DNA from: Amycolatopsis orientalis DSM 40040 = KCTC 9412
GTDB lineage: Bacteria; Actinomycetota; Actinomycetes; Mycobacteriales; Pseudonocardiaceae
Assembly: GCF_000478275.1 (NCBI RefSeq)
Contig: NZ_ASJB01000093.1
Span: 83,311 to 147,310, forward strand
Direction of reading: 5' to 3'
Length of the DNA: 64,000 nt
The notes under the pieces are model-generated. The model worked only from the letters and a program-made list of their open reading frames with translations, made no database searches and was not told the DNA's origin. Position 1 is the stretch's first letter; the number at the start of each line of letters is the position of its first letter. Below are positions 1 through 7,118 of this stretch, piece by piece. The translations under genes and the position numbers were made by a program.

Positions 1-373
1 CGCAACGGGCCTTCGCCTTTTCGGCCTCTTCGCCGTCCTTGAGCGGCGAGTCGGAACCGGCGAAGTCGACCTGGTTGCCGTTGAACTGCTTGACGCCGGC
101 GCCCGAGCCGCTCGGGTTGTAGTTCACCTTCTGGCCGGAGCACTTGGCGGCGTACTGCTGCACGAAGATGTCGATCGCGGTCTTCTGCGCGGACGAACCC
201 TCGGCCGAAAGCGGGCTCTTGCCACCGCATTCGACACCGGCCGTGCCGCTGGGCGCGGCCGCGGCACCCGTGCCTTCGGTCTTCGTCGCCGCCGGGTCGG
301 ATCCACAGGCGCCGAGCACGAGGGCGGCGCTAGCCACGATGCCGATCGCGCCCGCGGGCCGCATGATCTTCAC
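1..373 (-). CDS. pstS: Phosphate ABC transporter substrate-binding lipoprotein PstS (partial, N-terminus only)
   Basis: This is the first 124 codons of a periplasmic-type phosphate-binding lipoprotein; the rest lies beyond the left edge. The GTG start at 373 follows a GGAGG box (381-385 on the plus strand) by 7 nt, and an ATG at 364 is a weaker alternative. Residues 1-23 form a signal peptide ending in a lipobox (LGAC, Cys23). The mature part shows PstS hallmarks: an SGSGAG phosphate-binding loop and the GSDSPL segment. PstS captures phosphate for the PstCAB permease. A PHO box upstream supports control by PhoP under phosphate starvation. In mycobacteria pst/phoT genes also flank mshD. Confidence 0.93.
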   Translation of the reverse strand, partial: MKIMRPAGAIGIVASAALVLGACGSDPAATKTEGTGAAAAPSGTAGVECGGKSPLSAEGSSAQKTAIDIFVQQYAAKCSGQKVNYNPSGSGAGVKQFNGNQVDFAGSDSPLKDGEEAEKAKARC

Positions 374-475
374 TGCATTTCCTCCACTGGGAGACATTCG
401 CCGGATCGGTGGAACGGGAACGTTCCTGCCGGACCCGGACATTAGGCACTCACAGTGGACAGGTGGCCGTCAAAG

Positions 476-493
476 GGTGAACGAAAGGTGAAC
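476..493 (-). promoter_or_regulatory. PHO box (PhoP-binding direct repeats) upstream of pstS
   Basis: On the minus strand two perfect GTTCACC units start 11 nt apart (plus-strand ggtgaac at 476-482 and 487-493), separated by TTTC. This is the actinomycete PhoP direct-repeat unit, GTTCACC plus four free bases. It lies about 100 nt before the pstS start, as expected for a PhoP-activated promoter. A third, degenerate unit may lie at 465-471. Confidence 0.85.
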
Positions 494-602
494 AAGGCGC
501 CCGATGTGAGCAGCGCGACTACTCCGAAAGGGGACCGTGTCCCGCGCGTGACCTGCGCGTTTGCTCTCCGTGACCGGTCAAGGACCAGACGTGGGAACCC
601 GA

Positions 603-1478
603 TTACCGAGCGTATTGAACGTCGACCTCGTACCGGGTGAAGCCGAGCTTCGAATAAACGGCGAGCGCGGGGGCGTTGTCGCCCTCGACGTACAAGATCA
701 CCTGACCCAATCCGCGATCACGGAGATACCGCAGTCCGGCGAGGGTGAGCACCTTTCCGAGGCCGCCGCCCTGAGCGTCCGGATCGATGCCGACGACGTA
801 GACCTCGCCGGCGGGCTCGCCTCCGAAACGACCGGGCACCGCTTCGTGGACCTTCGTCCAGTGGAAGCCGATGACCTCGCCATCCCGCTCCGCGAGGAAG
901 AAGCCTCCCACGTCGAACCAGGCTTCGGTCTCGGTCGCGCGGACCTCGTCGGCGGTGAGGGCGCCCTGTTCGGGATGCCAGTCGAAGGCGCGCGCGTTGA
1001 CGCGGACCATCGCCTCCTCGTCCTGACCGGGGACGAACGTGCGCAGTGTGATCCCCTCGCCGGTCACGGGTTCCGGCCAGTCCGCGGCCTCGACGTCGGC
1101 GTGCAGGATCAGCAGTTCGCGAGCGCGCTGGAAACCTTCGGTCCCGGCGAGATGGACGGCGGCGGGGTGATCGCCGTGCGCCCATACGCGCAGCGGCTTC
1201 CCCTCGGCCCGCTCCACGAGTGCCTTGACGAGGGTCCTGCCGTGTCCGGAGCGACGGCGCGCGGGATGGACGAACAGTTCGGCGACCTGGTTGCCGTGCG
1301 AATCGCCTTCGGTGTCCAGGTGCGCGTACGCGACCAGCTCGCCTTCGAGGCGGCCCAGCAGATGCAGGCCACCGGCGAAACCGGTGTCCTCGGGCTTGCC
1401 GTCGGCCTCGCGCACGGCGAGGAGGAAGCGGCGGATCTCCTCCGTGTCCGGTTCACCGGTCCACACCAGATCGAGCAT
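603..1478 (-). CDS. mshD: Mycothiol synthase (acetyl-CoA:Cys-GlcN-Ins N-acetyltransferase)
   Basis: MshD catalyses the last step of mycothiol biosynthesis, acetylating the cysteinyl amine of Cys-GlcN-Ins in the cytoplasm. The 291-residue protein has the two tandem GNAT domains of the family: an N-terminal one (about 1-140) and a catalytic one (about 150-291) with the acetyl-CoA loop around DPDAQGGGLGKVLT and the VEGDNAPALAVYSKLGF motif near the C-terminus. Length matches the family (about 300). It lies between pst genes and the glnR regulator, the same order as Rv0818-Rv0820 in M. tuberculosis. A TACTGT box 7 nt before the ATG suggests a leaderless mRNA. Confidence 0.93.
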   Translation of the reverse strand: MLDLVWTGEPDTEEIRRFLLAVREADGKPEDTGFAGGLHLLGRLEGELVAYAHLDTEGDSHGNQVAELFVHPARRRSGHGRTLVKALVERAEGKPLRVWAHGDHPAAVHLAGTEGFQRARELLILHADVEAADWPEPVTGEGITLRTFVPGQDEEAMVRVNARAFDWHPEQGALTADEVRATETEAWFDVGGFFLAERDGEVIGFHWTKVHEAVPGRFGGEPAGEVYVVGIDPDAQGGGLGKVLTLAGLRYLRDRGLGQVILYVEGDNAPALAVYSKLGFTRYEVDVQYAR

Positions 1479-1485
1479 GAAACCG

Positions 1486-1491
1486 ACAGTA
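1486..1491 (-). promoter_or_regulatory. -10 box of a probable leaderless mshD transcript
   Basis: TACTGT ends 7 nt before the mshD ATG, so transcription would start at or next to the start codon. No Shine-Dalgarno sequence is visible. Confidence 0.5.
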
Positions 1492-1545
1492 CCCGGGAAC
1501 CCTGCTCCCGCCCGGACGTCTTGTCAGAGGAGAAGAGGAAGGAAT

Positions 1546-2298
1546 TCAGTGCGCGGAAAGCTCGCTCGACTCGTAGACGCTCGCGTCCGGGGCGATGGCC
1601 TGGTGCTTGGCCGCCGAACCCTTGGCGGGCCGCTCGAACTTGTAGCCGACGTTGCGCACGGTCCCGATCATCTGCTCGTGCTCCGGGCCCAGCTTCGCGC
1701 GCAGGCGCCGCACGTGGACGTCGACCGTGCGGGTGCCGCCGAAGAAGTCGTAACCCCAGACCTCCTGCAGCAGCTGGGCGCGGGTGAACACCCGGCCGGC
1801 GTGCTGCGCGAGGTACTTGAGGAGTTCGAACTCCTTGTAGGTGAGTTCGAGGGTGCGCTTGCGGAGCTTCGCGGTGTACGTCGCTTCGTCGATGACCAGC
1901 TCGCCGACCCGGAGTTCGGCGTCGACCTGGGCGGCGCCGCCGTCGCGGGTGGTGACCAGCCGCAGCCGGGCGTCGACCTCGGCGGGACCGGCCGTCGGGA
2001 GCAGGATGTCGTCGGTGCGCCATTCCGCGCTGACCGCGACCAGGCCGCCTTCGCCGACGACGGCGATGATCGGCGTGGAGGCTTCGTCCTCACCGGCGCC
2101 CTTGAGCAGACGGCAGAGGCTCTTCGCGGAGGCGAGATCGCTGCGGGCGTCGAGGACGATGACGTCGCGGTGGCCCGCGTCGAGCAGCGCGGTCACTTCC
2201 GGCGGGCGGACGCGTACGGTGTGGGGCAGCAGATCCAGGGCGGGCAGTACCGAAGTGGCGTCTGCTTCCGCGGTCAGTACCAGAAGGTCCAGGCTCAT
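1546..2298 (-). CDS. glnR: GlnR-type orphan response regulator (OmpR/PhoB winged helix)
   Basis: A 250-residue regulator with an atypical receiver domain (about 1-120, phosphoacceptor-like Asp in VIVLDARSD) and a C-terminal OmpR winged helix (about 135-230) with the recognition helix in GTRTVDVHVRRLRAKLG. No histidine kinase gene is adjacent. GlnR proteins are orphan regulators of nitrogen assimilation, and their receiver works without normal phosphorylation. The position between mshD and the LmeA-like gene equals that of Rv0818, which supports GlnR. The family assignment is firm; the exact regulon is inference. Confidence 0.88.
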   Translation of the reverse strand: MSLDLLVLTAEADATSVLPALDLLPHTVRVRPPEVTALLDAGHRDVIVLDARSDLASAKSLCRLLKGAGEDEASTPIIAVVGEGGLVAVSAEWRTDDILLPTAGPAEVDARLRLVTTRDGGAAQVDAELRVGELVIDEATYTAKLRKRTLELTYKEFELLKYLAQHAGRVFTRAQLLQEVWGYDFFGGTRTVDVHVRRLRAKLGPEHEQMIGTVRNVGYKFERPAKGSAAKHQAIAPDASVYESSELSAH

Positions 2299-2441
2299 CG
2301 CCGCACCGCCCTTACTCGTAGTCGCCTCGAACGTGGCTACAGCCGGTGCTTAGTGAGAATAGCGGGTGAACAGCCGGACACCTACCCCGTGCTGGATCGA
2401 TCACACCTGCACAAAGAACAACCCGAAGGAGATTCGACGCG

Positions 2442-3335
2442 ATGGTGAGCAGGCCCGTGGCGCAGGACGACCGACCGTCCCCCGGCCGGTCCGCCAAGCG
2501 ACCGAGGCGCCGTGGCCGGGGCTGGCTGATCGCCCTCGTGGTGCTGGTGGTGCTGCTGGTCGGGGCCGATTTCGGGGCGGCGGCCTTCGCCGAGCACACG
2601 ATCTCCCAGAAGGCCCGCGAGCAGTTGAACCTGACCAACGATCCGGCGGTCACGGTGCACGGTTTCCCGTTCCTGACCCAAGCCCTTTCGGGTGACTACA
2701 GTCACATCACCATCAACGCCCAGGGCGTCGCCGTCCCGCCGAAGTTGCGTGACGTGGACTTCAACGCGGAGATGAGCGACGTCACGGCGCCGCTCTCGGA
2801 CCTGACGTCCGGCAACACGAAGTCGATCGTCATCGGCACGCTCAAGGGCGAAGTGACCGTCAAGGCGTCCGACATCGCGAAGCAGGCTCCGCTGGACAAG
2901 ATCGAGAACCTCAAGATCGAGCCGGTCACCGAGGACTACGTCCGCAACGGCGAGAACGGCCAGGGCGAGACGACGCCGCCCACCACCAACGCGCAGGGCG
3001 AACCGATCGACAGCTCCAGCGCGGGCATCCGGCTGTCGGGCAACGTGCAGATCGCCGGGCAGAAGGTGGAGATCTTCTGCTTCGCCATGATCGAACTGAA
3101 CGGCCAGAAGATCAGCATCGAGCCGAAGCGGCTGCAGTTCGGGAATGACAAGGAGACCACCGTCGTTCCCCAAGCAGTACAGGACGCGCTGCTGCCGAAC
3201 TTCAACGCGACCATCGACACCGGCGCGCTGCCGTTCTCGGTGACCCCGACGTCGGTGCGCGTGAACAGCGGCTCGGTGACCATCAAGGGCGAGGGCAAGA
3301 ACGTCGCCTTCAGCGGAGCGAAGCCACGAGGTTGA
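2442..3335 (+). CDS. LmeA-family (DUF2993) phospholipid-binding envelope protein
   Basis: A 297-residue protein with an Arg/Lys-rich cytoplasmic N-terminus, one membrane anchor at about residues 28-48 and an exported DUF2993 domain. The domain begins with the QLNLTNDPAVTVHGFPFLTQ segment typical of the family (small beta-rich domains that bind lipid). The mycobacterial orthologue at this chromosomal position (LmeA, Rv0817c) binds phospholipid and supports lipomannan mannan polymerisation; whether that job is kept here is inference. The ATG follows an AAGGAGA ribosome site. It precedes the thioredoxin gene by 22 nt and may share its transcript. Confidence 0.87.
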   Translation: MVSRPVAQDDRPSPGRSAKRPRRRGRGWLIALVVLVVLLVGADFGAAAFAEHTISQKAREQLNLTNDPAVTVHGFPFLTQALSGDYSHITINAQGVAVPPKLRDVDFNAEMSDVTAPLSDLTSGNTKSIVIGTLKGEVTVKASDIAKQAPLDKIENLKIEPVTEDYVRNGENGQGETTPPTTNAQGEPIDSSSAGIRLSGNVQIAGQKVEIFCFAMIELNGQKISIEPKRLQFGNDKETTVVPQAVQDALLPNFNATIDTGALPFSVTPTSVRVNSGSVTIKGEGKNVAFSGAKPRG

Positions 3336-3357
3336 TCGACACAGGGGTGATCTCGAA

Positions 3358-3777
3358 GTGACCGGAGTGTGGGTGCTGCTGGGCGTACTGGCGCTCGGCG
3401 GAGTGGCCGGCGCGCTGCTGCGGGCGCGCAACGGCCGGATCCGCGCGGCGAAGCCCAGCGCCCCCGCACTGCCCGGCCGCGTCTCGGGCGCCCTCGCTCC
3501 CGAGGGCGTCACCCTCGTCCAGATCTCGACCACCTTCTGCGCGCCCTGCCGCCACACCCGCGTGATCCTGTCGGCCCTCGCGGACAAGACCGACGGGCTG
3601 ACCCACGTCGATCTCGACGTCACCGAGACCCCCGAAGTCGCCAAGGCGCTTTCGATATTGCGGACTCCGACGACGCTGGCCTTGACACCGGACGGCCGGG
3701 AGGTCTTCCGTGTCGGCGGCGTTCCCCGAGGTCAGGAGCTTCTCGAAGCCCTGAAGCCCCATCTGGCGAACGCCTGA
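3358..3777 (+). CDS. Membrane-anchored thioredoxin-like protein
   Basis: A 139-residue protein with an N-terminal membrane segment (about 3-20) followed by a thioredoxin fold. The redox pair is Cys-Ala-Pro-Cys (in TTFCAPCRHT), with the cis-Pro loop in RTPTTL. The GTG start is 22 nt after the LmeA-like gene. This is the counterpart of Rv0816c. With the downstream rhodanese and DUF4395 genes it likely handles sulfane sulfur or protein disulfides at the membrane face (inference). The cytoplasmic or outside location of the domain cannot be fixed from the sequence. Confidence 0.88.
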   Translation: MTGVWVLLGVLALGGVAGALLRARNGRIRAAKPSAPALPGRVSGALAPEGVTLVQISTTFCAPCRHTRVILSALADKTDGLTHVDLDVTETPEVAKALSILRTPTTLALTPDGREVFRVGGVPRGQELLEALKPHLANA

Positions 3778-3852
3778 TCCCGCTTTTTGGGAAGCGTCCC
3801 AAGGTGTGAACACGGTTCCCAACCTGAGGGAGCTCTGCGTACCCTCGTGCCC

Positions 3853-3939
3853 GTGAACAGGCTGCCCCGAACCTTGCTGACCCAGCGCCGCGCAGTGGAT
3901 CTGTGCCGCGTTCGCAGCAGCCTGTGTCCGGCTCGCTGA
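3853..3939 (+). CDS. Cysteine-containing leader peptide (28 aa) upstream of the sulfur genes
   Basis: A GTG-initiated frame (an in-frame GTG at 3847 is an alternative) encodes a basic 28-residue peptide ending RRAVDLCRVRSSLCPAR and then TGA. The xxVDLCR core and the two late Cys codons (TGC, TGT) match the short leader peptides found before sulfur-assimilation genes in many actinomycetes. It lies 67 nt before the DUF4395-rhodanese-DUF1416 genes. Ribosome stalling or passage at the Cys codons would report cysteine supply and set expression of the downstream genes; that mechanism is inference here. A weak GC stem at about 3956-3979 follows. Confidence 0.7.
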   Translation: MNRLPRTLLTQRRAVDLCRVRSSLCPAR

Positions 3940-4006
3940 GCGCGTCTTCGCTGCTTGCGCGTGCCCTTCCGGCGCGCACTTCTTCCCTCTCATCGCAGGA
4001 GGATCC

Positions 4007-4441
4007 ATGTCCGCAGGACCGGCCGTCGACCCGCGTGGTCCGCGTTTCGCCGCCATCCTGACGACGATCGTGCTCGCGGTCGTGCTCATCACCCAGTGGT
4101 GGCCATTGCTCGCGGCGCAGGCGGTGGTGTTCGCGATCGGCGCGTTCGTCGGCCTCAAGCCGGCGCCGTACTCACTGGTCTACCGGTACCTGGTCGCGCC
4201 GCGCCTCGGCCCGACGACCGAACGCGAGGACGCCGCCCCGCTGCGGTTCGCGCAGGCGGTCGGCTTCGTGTTCGCCGTCGTCGGCACCGTCGGTTTCGCG
4301 ACGGGCCTCACCGCGCTCGGGTTCGTCGCGACGGCGTTCGCGCTGCTGGCGGCCTTCCTCAACGCGGCGTTCAACTTCTGTCTCGGTTGCGAGATGTACC
4401 TGCTCATCAAGCGTTTCAGTCCCAGCCCCCGCGCGTCCTAA
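4007..4441 (+). CDS. DUF4395 membrane protein of the sulfurtransferase operon
   Basis: A 144-residue integral membrane protein with four hydrophobic stretches (about 18-30, 33-50, 81-95 and 96-120). A conserved Cys pair near the end (FNFCLGCEMYLL) is the hallmark of DUF4395. The ATG follows a strong AGGAGG site. Family members sit next to thioredoxin and thiosulfate sulfurtransferase genes, as here, and the membrane Cys pair suggests handling of a sulfur species or electrons (inference). The stop lies 21 nt before the rhodanese start, so the genes are probably cotranscribed. Confidence 0.88.
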   Translation: MSAGPAVDPRGPRFAAILTTIVLAVVLITQWWPLLAAQAVVFAIGAFVGLKPAPYSLVYRYLVAPRLGPTTEREDAAPLRFAQAVGFVFAVVGTVGFATGLTALGFVATAFALLAAFLNAAFNFCLGCEMYLLIKRFSPSPRAS

Positions 4442-4462
4442 CCCAGAAAGAGAGTCAGCTCC

Positions 4463-5299
4463 ATGAGCCGTGAAGACGTCCTGGTCACCACCCAGTGGGC
4501 CGAGGAGAACCTGGACACCCCGGGTGTCGTGTTCATCGAGGTCGACGAGGACACGACCGCGTACGACAACGGGCACATCCGCGGGGCGGTGAAGTTCGAC
4601 TGGCGCAAGGACCTGCAGGACGGGGTCCGCCGCGACTTCGTCAACAAGGAAGGCTTCGAGAAGCTCCTGTCCGAGAAGGGCATCTCGAACGACGACCGCG
4701 TCGTCCTCTACGGCGGCAACAACAACTGGTTCGCCGCGTACGCCTACTGGTACTTCAAGCTCTACGGTCACGAGAACGTGCAGCTGCTCGACGGCGGCCG
4801 CAAGAAGTGGGAACTCGACGGCCGCGAGCTGAACTCGGAAGAGGTCAAGCGCGAGCCGACCGAGTACAAGGCCAAGGAGCAGGACCTTTCGATCCGCGCG
4901 TTCCGCGACGAGGTCGTCTCCGAGATCGGCAAGAGCAACTTCGTCGACGTGCGCTCGCCCGACGAGTTCTCCGGCAAGCTGCTCGCCCCGGCGCATCTGC
5001 CGCAGGAGCAGTCCCAGGTCCCCGGCCACATCCCGGGCGCGCTGAACGTGCCGTGGGCGAAGGTCGCCAACGAGGACGGGACCTTCAAGACCGAGGAAGA
5101 GATCAAGGAGCTGTACTCCGACGAGGGCCTCGACGAGTCGAAGTCCACGATCGCGTACTGCCGGATCGGTGAGCGCTCGTCCATCGCGTGGTTCGCGCTG
5201 CACGAGCTCCTCGGCCACGAGCAGGTGAAGAACTACGACGGTTCGTGGACGGAATACGGCTCGCTCGTCGGCGTGCCGGTCGAGTTGGGAGCGAAATGA
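4463..5299 (+). CDS. Thiosulfate sulfurtransferase (two-domain rhodanese, CysA2/SseA type)
   Basis: A 278-residue protein with an inactive N-terminal rhodanese domain (about 1-130) and a catalytic C-terminal one (about 150-275). The active-site loop reads CRIGERSS; its Cys carries the persulfide. The family moves sulfane sulfur from thiosulfate to acceptors such as cyanide or thiols. In mycobacteria the orthologue is CysA2 (Rv0815c), next to SseC2, as here. The stop codon overlaps the DUF1416 start by 4 nt (ATGA), showing translational coupling. It probably responds to cysteine through the upstream leader peptide. Confidence 0.93.
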   Translation: MSREDVLVTTQWAEENLDTPGVVFIEVDEDTTAYDNGHIRGAVKFDWRKDLQDGVRRDFVNKEGFEKLLSEKGISNDDRVVLYGGNNNWFAAYAYWYFKLYGHENVQLLDGGRKKWELDGRELNSEEVKREPTEYKAKEQDLSIRAFRDEVVSEIGKSNFVDVRSPDEFSGKLLAPAHLPQEQSQVPGHIPGALNVPWAKVANEDGTFKTEEEIKELYSDEGLDESKSTIAYCRIGERSSIAWFALHELLGHEQVKNYDGSWTEYGSLVGVPVELGAK

Positions 5300-5610
5300 T
5301 GGCGGCAGACGACAGCTGCGGCGCGCCGGTCCAGGAGGCCACGCCCGCTGATTACGACACGCGTGGCCAGGTCGTGCTCGCGGGCAAGGTGACCGGAGCG
5401 GAGGGGCCCGTCGGCGGCGCCTTCGTGCGGTTGCTGGACGGCGGCGGCGACTTCACCGGCGAGGTGGTCTCGTCGGCCGACGGCGACTTCCGCTTCTACG
5501 CGGCTCCCGGCGACTGGACGGTGCGCGCGCTGCACAAGAGCGGGAACGGTGAAGCGTCGGTCACCGCCCAGGGTCCCGGTGTGCACCAACTCCAGGTCTC
5601 CGTGGCCTGA
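5296..5610 (+). CDS. DUF1416 protein (SseC-like)
   Basis: A 104-residue protein (103 if the second ATG at 5299 is used) coupled by an ATGA overlap to the sulfurtransferase. It is a small beta-sandwich with a carboxypeptidase-regulatory-like pattern (GPVGGAFVRLLDGGGDFTGE followed by FYAAPGDWTVRAL). DUF1416/SseC proteins nearly always follow the CysA2-type rhodanese and are annotated as sulfur-metabolism proteins; the biochemical role is not known. One conserved Cys near the N-terminus (DDSCGAP) could be a sulfur acceptor (inference). Confidence 0.9.
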   Translation: MMAADDSCGAPVQEATPADYDTRGQVVLAGKVTGAEGPVGGAFVRLLDGGGDFTGEVVSSADGDFRFYAAPGDWTVRALHKSGNGEASVTAQGPGVHQLQVSVA

Positions 5611-5617
5611 CGAGAGC

Positions 5618-5662
5618 CGAAAGGGCCCTTCACCGCATGTCATGCGGTGAAGGGCCCTTTCG
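5618..5662. terminator. 22-bp perfect palindrome after the sulfur operon
   Basis: Two 22-nt arms containing GGGCCCTTCACCGCATG flank a single T. The position 8 nt after the DUF1416 stop suggests a terminator. No U-tract follows, as is usual for actinomycete hairpins. It belongs to a family of AAGG/CCTT palindromes seen elsewhere in the window. Confidence 0.7.
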
Positions 5663-5670
5663 TCGCATCT

Positions 5671-5700
5671 GACGCGGGGAAGGCGTCCTTCACGCGCGTC
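5671..5700. repeat. Second small AAGG/CCTT hairpin next to the sulfur-operon palindrome
   Basis: GACGCG and CGCGTC (5671-5676, 5695-5700) enclose an inner stem GAAGG-CGT-CCTTC. The inner AAGGCGTCCTTCA word recurs at about 10704-10719, so this looks like a dispersed intergenic element. Confidence 0.5.
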
Positions 5701-5762
5701 GGGCGGGTTGTGGGGACGGCCACGTGACCTCGGCAGGCCTGTCCGGGCAGGTAGCGACTAAA

Positions 5763-5870
5763 GTGCGTTTCGTGGAGATCCTGTTTACGACTTTGCTGGT
5801 ACTCGCCGGCGTCGCGATCACGTGGTTCGCCGTGTACGTCGTCTACCGGCTTTACGCGGACCAGCGCTGA
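5763..5870 (+). CDS. Small single-pass membrane protein (35 aa)
   Basis: A GTG-initiated frame (a second GTG at 5772 would give 32 aa) encodes an almost entirely hydrophobic helix (FTTLLVLAGVAITWFAVYVV) ending in a basic/polar tail (YRLYADQR). The stop is 3 nt before the nitrobindin ATG, so the two are very probably translated from one mRNA. The hydrophobic span fits one membrane helix with the charged tail in the cytoplasm. I do not recognise a characterised family. Coding potential is supported by tight spacing and codon usage. Confidence 0.6.
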   Translation: MRFVEILFTTLLVLAGVAITWFAVYVVYRLYADQR

Positions 5871-5873
5871 CCC

Positions 5874-6497
5874 ATGACGGCTAGTGGCGACGAGGCCATC
5901 CAGGCCGCGGAGAAGCGCGCGGAAAACACGCGCGACCGAAACCTCCCCCAGTTCGACGACATGCCCATCCCGGGCGACACGGCGAACCTGCGCGAAGGCC
6001 CGAACCTCAACGACGCCTGCCTGGCGCTCCTGCCGCTCGTCGGCGTGTGGCGCGGCGAGGGCGAGGTCGACTACCCGACCATCGACGGCCCGTACCGGTT
6101 CGGCATGCAGCTGACCATCGCGCACGACGGCCGTCCCTTCCTCACGCACGAGGCCCGCGCCTGGCTGCTCGACGAAGACGGCAAGGTCATCCGTCCGGCC
6201 GCGCGCGAGTCCGGGTTCTGGCGCCCGCAGGCCGACGACACGATCGAACTGCTGCTGACCCACAACACCGGCATCGTGGAACTCTTCTACGGCAAGCCGC
6301 GCGGCAAGGCCTCGGTCCCGGCCTGGGAGCTGGGCACCGACGCCGTCGTCCGCACCTCCTCCGCGAAGGACGTCACGGCTTCGCAGCGGCTCTACGGCAT
6401 CGTCAACGGCGAACTCGGCTACGTCGAGGAGCGCGCCATGATGGGCCAGGAACTGCAGCCGCACACGTCGGCGCTGCTGCGTCGCGTGGTGGGCTGA
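5874..6497 (+). CDS. Heme-binding nitrobindin-like beta-barrel protein (FABP-like, DUF1794)
   Basis: A 207-residue protein with a 35-40 residue N-terminal extension and a ten-stranded calycin barrel. The signature GVWRGEG (GxWxGxG) opens the barrel and a conserved His near the C-terminus (LQPHTSALLRR) is the expected proximal heme ligand of nitrobindins. Family members bind ferric heme, react with NO and can isomerise peroxynitrite. The orthologue at this position in M. tuberculosis is Rv0813c. A role in nitrosative stress is inference; family membership is firm. Confidence 0.9.
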   Translation: MTASGDEAIQAAEKRAENTRDRNLPQFDDMPIPGDTANLREGPNLNDACLALLPLVGVWRGEGEVDYPTIDGPYRFGMQLTIAHDGRPFLTHEARAWLLDEDGKVIRPAARESGFWRPQADDTIELLLTHNTGIVELFYGKPRGKASVPAWELGTDAVVRTSSAKDVTASQRLYGIVNGELGYVEERAMMGQELQPHTSALLRRVVG

Positions 6498-6506
6498 CCG
6501 TTTCCC

Positions 6507-7118
6507 GTGCGGTGGCGTGCCTACGGCGAGCACGCCGCCCTGCTCGACTGCGATTCCCTGCCCCAGATGAGCGCGGCGCACGCCACGATCGCGGCCACGC
6601 GCCCGGACGGCGTCGCCGAACTCGTCCCCGGCGCCCACAGCCTGCTCGTGGTGGAGACCCCAGGTTCGGGCGCCCTCGCGGCCGTCCGTGAACTCCTGTC
6701 CGGCGCCGACCTCGAACATCCGCCCGGCGGCGAACCCCGCGAGATCACCCTCGACGTCACCTACGACGGCGAAGACCTCGAACTCGTCGCCGAGGACGCC
6801 GGAGTGTCCACAGAGGACGTCGTGCGCCTGCACACCGACGCCGTCTACACCGTGGCCTTCACCGGGTTCGCGCCCGGTTTCGGTTATCTGACAGGGCTTC
6901 CCGAACCACTCCGGCAGCCGCGGCTGCCGACCCCGCGCACCCGGGTACCGCCGGGTTCGGTCGGGATCGCGGGCGAGTTCACCGGCGTGTACCCGCGGGT
7001 CTCACCCGGCGGCTGGCGGCTGATCGGCCATACCCGGGCCGTCCTGTTCGACCCGCGCGCCGATCCGCCCGCGTTGCTGGCGCCCGGCGACCGGGTGCGG
7101 TTCCGGAGCGCCGGATGA
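6507..7118 (+). CDS. pxpB: 5-oxoprolinase subunit PxpB (allophanate hydrolase subunit 1 / KipI type)
   Basis: A 203-residue protein of the AHS1/KipI family. The conserved segment around FTGFAPGFGYLTGLPEPLRQPR and the motif RVPPGSVGIAGEFTGVYPR are typical. PxpB works with PxpA and PxpC to open 5-oxoproline to glutamate with ATP. GTG start, 10 nt after nitrobindin. The stop overlaps the pxpC ATG by 4 nt (ATGA), so B and C are coupled. No pxpA (LamB/YcsF) gene is visible nearby; the third subunit must be encoded elsewhere or the pair has another job. Confidence 0.88.
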   Translation: MRWRAYGEHAALLDCDSLPQMSAAHATIAATRPDGVAELVPGAHSLLVVETPGSGALAAVRELLSGADLEHPPGGEPREITLDVTYDGEDLELVAEDAGVSTEDVVRLHTDAVYTVAFTGFAPGFGYLTGLPEPLRQPRLPTPRTRVPPGSVGIAGEFTGVYPRVSPGGWRLIGHTRAVLFDPRADPPALLAPGDRVRFRSAG

